Origin: Russula earlei
Lineage: Eukaryota; Basidiomycota; Agaricomycetes; Russulales; Russulaceae
Assembly: GCA_025769875.1 (NCBI GenBank)
Contig: JAGFNK010000010.1
Span: forward strand, 124,001 to 188,000
Length of the DNA: 64,000 nt
Direction of reading: 5' to 3'
Shown: piece after piece, positions 57,706-64,000 of the stretch
Layout of the letters: the number at the start of each line of letters is the position of its first letter
Position numbering within the stretch: the first letter of the stretch is position 1
The notes under the pieces: generated by a model
Told to the model about the DNA's origin: nothing
The model's input: only the letters and a program-made list of their open reading frames with translations
Databases searched by the model: none
Translations under genes and position numbers: made by a program

Positions 57706-58119
57706 TGGTGTCAGCAGTATTTCGGCCTGGGCAGCCCTTTATCTCGTTTCCTCATATTCTGTACCTCGCCACCACACTCTTGTATCGGTAACTCTTGCAT
57801 CATCCCCCCACTCGCCCTCTTTCTTGTTTATACACTTGTCTCAATTAATTCATGTTGTCCTGTGGACGGTTTATTGCAGAGTAGCCGGATCGGATAGGGC
57901 TGGGTCGGTTGCCTCGCGGCGGAAAGTTGTATCATCTATTTGACCTCTGTTACATTACACCTGCTCTACTTGCTGGCTGCGAAACTCGTGTGATTGATAG
58001 CGGGGTAGGTGGGTGGTATGTCTCTCGGGCTCATAACAAGTGTTATACTGGCCAGGGGACGGCTCGGACGTACGGGCAGGGACGGGATCCGTGGGTCGGA
58101 TCGCCCATCAAGCATGAAT
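57706..58119. other. Convergent 3' spacer
   Basis: About 410 bases between the bZIP stop and the GET3 stop, holding two 3' UTRs. No gene seen. Confidence 0.5.
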
Positions 58120-59787
58120 TTAAACATATGGTGTAAAGGGCTCGACGAGCATCTTACTAAACTCTTCTAGCTTCTGCGGGCCCCGGACTTCTTCAGTGAG
58201 CAACGGTAACTGCACGATGTGGAAAAACTCGTCGTAAAGTTCGTGGGCTTCTTTCAGGTACTTTTGTTGCATGCTGTGGCGTACTCGGCAATGTTCGCAG
58301 TTAGAATCTACATGGGGAAAACTCCGATGACGGTCAGCGTACGACGGACGTTTTGTTCACTCACCAGGCTTCGGAAACAGAAGCTGGTTCACCACTATGT
58401 TGTGCGTGTCGATTTCGTACGCCGTAAGCTCTTGGACGAGCCGCTCCGTCTCGTACAGCGAGAGGAACTCGGATATACAGACGCAGACGAACGTCGTCTT
58501 CTCCTGCATAAAATTAAATTAGGCGTGACGTGTCGATCGCCCACAAAAACCAAAAAAAAAAAAACGGGGAGGTGGGCGTAAGTTCAGGTACGAGAGGACA
58601 CGTACGGGATCTTTGAATTGGGTGTTCACTTCGGTAATCACCGCGCGCATTGATTCGAGCTTCGAGAACATTTCATCTGTCGCGTCCGCCTGACCACCCA
58701 TCAGGGTAGACATCTACGTGGAAAAAGAAGCCAGAGGTGCAGCGCATCAAGGCACGAACGAACAAACAAAAAAAAAAAAACGGACGAGCCGCGTTTCGCG
58801 TTTACCTGATTGATCATGGGTCCGATGCGCCCGCTCAGCGTCGAGAGCTTCCCAAGCGCCTTTTCGAGGACGCTGGGAAAGGAGAGGAATCGGAGGGTGT
58901 GCCCGGTTGGGGCCGTGTCAAACACGATCACGGAGTACTCCATCGACTTGACGTGCCTGCAGGGGTGGGGATCGTTCGTTTGTTTGTTTTTTCCAACGAT
59001 TGCGTGGCCCCCCCGCGGAACGGCACGGGAAAAACAGGGGGTGGGAATTGGATGACGACAAGGGGACGTACTTCATGATCTCCGCGAAAGACATCGCTTC
59101 GTCCACGCCGGGGATGGCGAAGGCGAGGTCCTGCATCATGGTGCCCATCATGCCGTTCTGGTCCGCTGTGAGACGAGGAGTGTGTGTGAAACGTGCGGTC
59201 TATTATTATTTTATTTTTTTCGGGTGGAAGGGGGGGGGGGGGGGAGGGACAACCGACATTGGTCGACCATTTCTTGGATGGCGCTCGTCGGATCGATCTC
59301 CATCGCGAAGAGGTTTTCGAACCCGTTCACTTTCGTCGCTTCTTTGGAGAACTTTTGTCCGAACGCATCGGATAGGTTGTGCGCGGGATCGGTCGACTGG
59401 ATGCGCGCACGTGGTAAGTTTTTTGTTCGTCGGACGGAGGGATTGGTGGGGTTTGTGGGGGTGAAGGCGGTTGGGAGGCACGCACGATGAGCAGGACGGA
59501 TTGCCGGACCTGTGACAGTTGGATGGCGAGGGAGCACGAAGTTGTCGTTTTGCCTAGACACGAGCACCTGGCCGTATGGTTACACTGGAGAATAAGACGG
59601 AGGGCGCGCACCTACGCCTCCCTTTCCACCTGTGCGAAGAGCGAATTGGGAACGGTGAGCGGGGGAGAGATCACAAAGAGAAGAGACGATAAGCGAGATG
59701 TTGGAGAGACGTGCCGCAAAAGATCCACTTGAGGGATTTTTGGTCCAAGACGTTTTGCAGGGTGGGCGGGAGTGTTTCTTCTGCCAT
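58120..59787 (-). CDS. GET3: GET3 ATPase for tail-anchored protein insertion
   Basis: Carries tail-anchored proteins to the ER. Exons: 59787-59715, 59629-59612 (18 nt), 59553-59486, 59396-59258, 59165-59072, 58956-58806, 58713-58606, 58503-58365, 58307-58120. The sum is 978 nt, 325 aa, all phases consistent. It starts [20 protein letters not shown] and has the deviant P-loop [16 protein letters not shown], switch [16 protein letters not shown]-loop [43 protein letters not shown] and the zinc CxxC of CEHCRVRH. The first intron has a GC donor (GCACGT) and the fourth a GTC donor (GTCGGT). The start codon is 99 bp from that of SRP68. Confidence 0.95.
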
Positions 59788-59886
59788 TTGGTTTGGGTGC
59801 TCGGTTGCTTGCTTGTAGTAGAGAGGAGGAGGAGAGGAGGGGAAGGAGACGTTTCGACCGGCCCGGCTCACAACACAGTCACCGCC
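59788..59886. promoter_or_regulatory. Compact bidirectional promoter between GET3 and SRP68
   Basis: Only 99 bp separate the two divergent ATGs. The plus strand is G/A-rich (ggaggagagg) and no TATA box is obvious. Both products target proteins to the ER. Confidence 0.6.
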
Positions 59887-62127
59887 ATGGCTGACCTTTC
59901 GTTTAGAGGTATGGGCACGAACTTGCCTCGATTCCAACGTCGCGTCGAACCTATGTTATAGCCCTCCAGCTCGCGAACGAGCAGCGCAGTCTTTATGGAC
60001 TTCGCTATCATGATCACGAGCGATATCGGTGCGCATCTGCATCCCCACCTCGCCGCCACCGATCTTCTCGCCATTGATAACCCTTGCCCCTCACGTCCTT
60101 TCAGAAAGCATTGCGCCAACAGGACCCACAGACTTCGCTCGACCCTCAAAGTCACCCATGGAAGGGGTCGCGAGTTCAAGAAACCACCGATCGTCCCTCA
60201 GGACAAGGTCCAGGATGGGCAGTGCGTCATCCCGTCGCTCTCTCCTCGCCACTGAACAACCTCTCGTTTCCGAAGCCTCCAACTCCTCCTCTTCCAGGCG
60301 GAGCGTGCCTGGTCTTACGCACAGGAGCTCCTCTCCCTCGCCGCCCTCCCGGCAAACGCGTCCAAAGCCAGCGCCTTGCGCCACAACGCGACGGGACGGT
60401 TCCGCCGCGCGGTCCACTGGGCGACGCAGCTCCTGTCGCAGTGCCAGGCCCTGCACGACGCCGGCCGTCTCGGAGCCGAAAACGTCCTCGAGGCGACCGC
60501 GTACACGCTCGTCCTCAACGGCCGCTTCCTGCGCTACCGCGACGAGTTCGAGGACGCGCTCGTCCAGCTGAGCGTCGCCAGGGGCGTCCTCGACGAGCTG
60601 GCGGAACGCGCCGAGACGAGCCGCGACCAGGCGCTGGCGACGTACTTTGCCGACGAGATCGGCACGGAGGTCCGCTACTGCGCCCACGAGCTCGGCCACG
60701 CCAAGGCGTACGACGTCGACAACATCGTCCGCGAGCAGTCCGCGCGGCATCGCGCCCAGATCGTCGACGGATACGACGCGCTGGTGCGGAAGCTGAGGGA
60801 CGAGGCGGGCGCCGGATCCGCGAGCGACGGGCGGAAGCTCAGGACGCTGCTGTGGGAGGGACGGCCCGTCCCCGTGCGCAACCCCGAACTCGTCGACGTC
60901 CTGGTCAAGGTGCAGCAAGGGGAGGTCAAGCTGAGAGAGGAGAGCGTGGAGGTTTCGAGGCCCGCGCAGCGGGCGGACCGAGAAGGGAAGAAGCGAAGGC
61001 CCGCCAAGGGGGCGAGATCCAAGCGCGGCGTCGCCGCGTACGACAACGTTCTGCTCGCCCTGAGCGACGCGGAGGATGTGGCGCGCAAGTTGGTCGAGGT
61101 TCAGAACGTCAGCCGGCGTCTTGCTGTTCCGCTGTTGATCTTTTTCTGACCTATCCCAGGCAAGCGGTTCGATCTCTGGGTCGTCTGGATCTGGTGTCCG
61201 AGACGTTCACTTCGTCCACGTCTTCATCGTCTATCACTTGCTCGCACGCCGTATCCAACGTGATCTGCTCCTCATCTCGACCATTTTGGCGCAAAACGCT
61301 CAGGCATCCCGACGGGCCCATGGAACCAAGACGGCTTCCTCTAGATCTCAGAAAGAGAGGACTGCCGACACTCGTCTATATCCGGCTATAGTCAAGCTCT
61401 TTGACACGATACTGCAGAGTTTGAACCAGATGCGAACTCTGTCGATTGTGGATGAGAGCCCTGACCTTGCCGCCGCTGTTGACAGCCGAGTGTCCTATAC
61501 GAATGCTCGCAGGTAACTTTAATTGTTGTTTCTACATATTCGTGATGACGGTGATGACAACGGACTATAGGTGCCGGTATCTGGCGCTCACATATATCCC
61601 CGTCAAGAGGTATGCCGAAACTCTGACACTCATGCAACGAAGCAACATCTATCTCCGAGAAGCTCGAAGTGCGCTGTCAACGATCGATACTGATCCTATT
61701 GTGATTGGCGACCCTGCGTTTTACCCACTTGCAAGCGAAGATTTTGATCAGCTGGACAACGAGCTGATAGAGGACGGCAACCGTTTCAAGAACGACTGGT
61801 TCGCTTACAACGGAGGCTCGCCATCCGCGGATAACAAGGATTACAAGAAGCCCTTATTTTTCGACATCGCGCTCAATTATGTGCGGCTTGACATGGACCG
61901 CCTACAGGAACGTGCGGGGAAGGGTGCCCAACCGTCCGCCGTTCTCGCGCCTTCGCCAGTGCCCGTCGCCGCGACCGCAGAAGCACCGACGGCTGACAAG
62001 CGACCGAACGCAAAGGCAAAAGCGGAGGAGATTGAGCGGCCTGCGACGCCCGAACCGAGCGCAGGCCCCATCCCGCGGGGGCGGCGGGTTGGGCACGCTT
62101 CTCGGGGGTTGGTGGGGAAGACGGTGA
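59887..62127 (+). CDS. SRP68: Signal recognition particle subunit SRP68
   Basis: Binds SRP RNA with SRP72. The first exon MADLSFR joins to [40 protein letters not shown], then [100 protein letters not shown] and [18 protein letters not shown]. The family tail [14 protein letters not shown] lies in the next frame; one extra C in 62072-62074 explains this, and the stop is then 62125-62127. One intron uses donor GTCAGC after KLVEVQN. The straight reading would instead run to 62234 with an unrelated end. Confidence 0.92.
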
Positions 62128-62966
62128 GCTTCAACATTCGTGGAGACATGGGAAGAAAGGGGGGGGGGGGGGGAGTAAGTCTGCTTTGGCCAAAATCGCC
62201 GGTCCGTGAGAACGACAAAGACCGGGCGTTGTAGAAGTGGGGGGGGAGGGGGGGTTCTTTGCTCGCGCGCGTGCGCGGCGTGCGTTGCGCGCTGGATGAC
62301 ATGCGCTCGAGGCCTCGTACCGTTAACCATTACCCACGCTTCGCCCGTGAAGCCACGGTGCCAATACCAATGCTGTTAGATAGATTTGCCTTGCCTGGCT
62401 TCTGTAAATGAATCCGCGCCCATGCATGCACACGTCCACGCGTGACGCCGCGCGGTGTATTGACTTCTTTTCATCGTTCGGAAGACCACAAGAACGGCCC
62501 ACTGATCCACAAACACAAAAAGCGAGACGAGATAAGCCGGTCGAAGCGATGAAAATGAACCGCGGCGGCGGCGTGCGAAGGCCTCGCCCCCTTTCCTTTT
62601 AACCTCTCAAGGGATAAACGAGTGGTGCTTAGTCCCCTCGACCCCCCACGGTGGCCGATTGTGATGTCCCAGCGGTGCGGTGCGAGCGCCCCACTTTCCG
62701 TTGTGCGACACGCTTCTTCAGCTCCGGTGGACGGTCCTTCCGGACGTTCGAGATCAATAATAGAATGGCGTTTCATTCCCCCTACGCGATTACAACATGG
62801 GCTTCCGTTAATTGAAAGCCGAAATCATACATACCCCTATCAAATCCGTGAGATCCCCCCCCACCCCCCACCTCTCGATGTCGTGACCATGCTCCAGGCT
62901 CCAGGCCGCAATCGTGATATGTGAACATCTCATAACACTCTCGGAAGGTGCAGGGGTGCCAACGGC
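62128..62966. other. Intergenic, convergent
   Basis: About 840 bases with G-runs (near 62160-62172 and 62240-62253). No supported gene or RNA. Confidence 0.45.
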
Positions 62967-64000
62967 CTACATCCGCCGGAGCCCCCTCAGGATGGCCTCC
63001 TGGGCTTCGTCCGCCTTGAAGAGCCAGAATGGACCTGTCAAAGACGTAAGAACGCCCGCGCGGAATCGAAGCGTCTCACGCACCTGAAGGATCACCTACA
63101 GAGGCGGTGCGAGTCAGCACACCAACGAGGGCGTGTATGAGACAGATCAACCTTGGTCATGACGTGCGCCGGACCACGCTCCGACGACCCCCGCCGCACT
63201 GCACACGCCCCCGATCTGAACCCCCTCCGAACTGTGCGTGACGTGATCAGATACATTTAGAAAGATACGCAGGGGCTGCCCGATCGAACCTCCACTGGTC
63301 GTGACTGTTATATATTGAGACCTGGGTCGGCACGGCAGGGAGATAAATTAAGCTATCCCATCGTGGGCACAGCACGCGCGCACTCACAAAACTCCACCGA
63401 ATGTTTCCGTCCTCCATGACACGGATGGTGCCACGCACAGCCCGATGCAAGACCGCATCTGAATTAAAACCCCGCATTGTGCCCGCAAACGTAATTGGAG
63501 GCCGCGAGGGGTCTGGTAATTTCTCCACCACCGCTGGGTCGCTCTCTACGGAAATAAGGCGGAGGTCTAGCAGAAGGAGTCGCGATGCCTCTTGATATTC
63601 GTCGTCGAAGAAAGCTGGATCCCATCCAGAGTTCTGAATGCAGACGGGGGTTCCATAAGCTCGAGCACAGGGCGGTAAATCTCCTCGACTGACATTAAAT
63701 CCTTCAAGCAGAGTTAGATCTTCCTTTTCACCGGTCATGCACTCGGATGGGAAGCGCTTACTGATCAAATCTCTTTTCGTTGCGTGCGACCGTTTGTTCT
63801 TCTTCATGCGGAAACAGAGAGACGTGCATTGAGACGTACCGGTAATCACAAAAGCAAACGATCCGCATCCACTGCCCCTCGACTCCTGCCCAATCGAGAG
63901 GAGATCGCTTGAGAGTTCCAGGGGCAGAATACGGACGGCAGGCCTCCAAGCCTTGAACTATCGCGTGGGGCTTGAACTCCTTGGGCCAGTGAACGCCAAA
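62967..64000 (-). CDS. F-box-type protein, C-terminal part (5' end beyond window)
   Basis: Carries the C-terminal domain shared by many Agaricomycete F-box proteins. From the window edge on the minus strand it reads HWPKEFKPHAIVQGLEACRP, EGQWMRIVCFCDYR, later GFNVSRGDLPPCARAYGTPV, RPPITFAGTMRGFNSDAVLH, VRGTIRVMEDGNIRWSF, VSIYNSHDQWSSEGVQIGGV, VVGAWSGARHDQ and, after a 12-nt exon (63084-63095, GDPS with phase bases), GPFWLFKADEAQEAILRGLR ending RRM. The junction near 63730-63790 between CFCDYR and FNVSRG was not resolved and may hold another tiny exon. The F-box itself would be off the window. Confidence 0.75.
63084..63095 (-). other. 12-nt micro-exon GTGATCCTTCAG
   Basis: Flanked by TGTAG and GTGCGT. 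Adds the residues DPS (plus shared glycine codons) between RHDQ and PFWLFK, giving the family motif GDPxGPFWLFK. Phase 1 on both sides. Confidence 0.8.

Noticed and set aside
62130..62234. SRP68 continuation to 62234
   Set aside because: The family-typical GGWWGRR end occurs in the next frame, so the longer reading is probably a frameshift product.
1..64000. tRNA, rRNA, CRISPR, integrated virus or plasmid origin
   Set aside because: Searched by eye for tRNA B-box arms, repeat-spacer arrays, and transposase or polymerase motifs; none supported.

Overview
The window is nuclear DNA of an intron-dense filamentous basidiomycete, most likely an Agaricomycete. Reasons: short (about 50-75 nt) GT-AG introns in nearly every gene, very close gene spacing on both strands, and the gene families present (copper-fist regulator, Pyp-type phosphatase with a rhodanese-like domain, fungal ADAM protease, the basidiomycete-specific secreted family often mislabelled 'ribosomal protein S17', F-box proteins with the Agaricomycete C-terminal domain). 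No rRNA, tRNA, CRISPR array or intact transposon was seen. Exon joins were worked out by hand from splice motifs and family knowledge; no alignment or RNA evidence was available.

Layout. 1-7.6 kb: C-terminal piece of a copper-fist factor (+), UBE2W-type E2 (-), porphobilinogen deaminase (-), mitochondrial NFU1 (-), ALG1 (+). 7.5-9 kb: spacer with two perfect ATF/CRE palindromes. 9-18 kb: Pyp-like tyrosine phosphatase (+), SDO1/SBDS (-), Rvs167/Hob1 BAR-SH3 protein (+). 17.8-26 kb: SNF2/STH1 remodeller (-) and Ku80 (+), head to head. 26-32.2 kb: MFS transporter (+), decayed F-box gene (-), decayed MFS tail (+), intact F-box gene (-); this reads as a tandem duplication of an MFS/F-box unit with reciprocal loss. 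32.3-38 kb: unknown P/Q-rich protein (+), chorismate synthase (-), SAP30 (+), secreted Asn-rich protein (+). 38.2-44.6 kb: ADAM metalloprotease (+), mitochondrial ClpP (-), Brl1/Brr6 nuclear-envelope protein (+). 44.6-49.3 kb: gene-poor, holding only a SERF/4F5 gene (-). 49.3-57.7 kb: Cyc8/Ssn6 corepressor (+), ERF4/Golgin A7 (+), Yap1/Pap1-type bZIP factor (+). 58-64 kb: GET3 (-) and SRP68 (+) with start codons 99 bp apart, then an F-box-type protein (-) leaving the window.

Most genes are housekeeping: haem and aromatic biosynthesis, Fe-S assembly, N-glycosylation, ribosome maturation, chromatin and repression (SNF2, SAP30, Cyc8), DNA repair, and ER targeting by two routes. The unusual material is in gene structure. 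Exons of 6, 6, 11, 11, 12, 18 and 21 nt carry conserved residues, including a zinc-ligand histidine and part of a P-loop. Splice donors beginning GTC recur about fifteen times, and GC donors at least three times. Many conserved reading frames are broken by one apparent extra base, nearly always in the same direction; insertion errors in the assembly are the simplest reading, but +1 recoding is not excluded by sequence alone.
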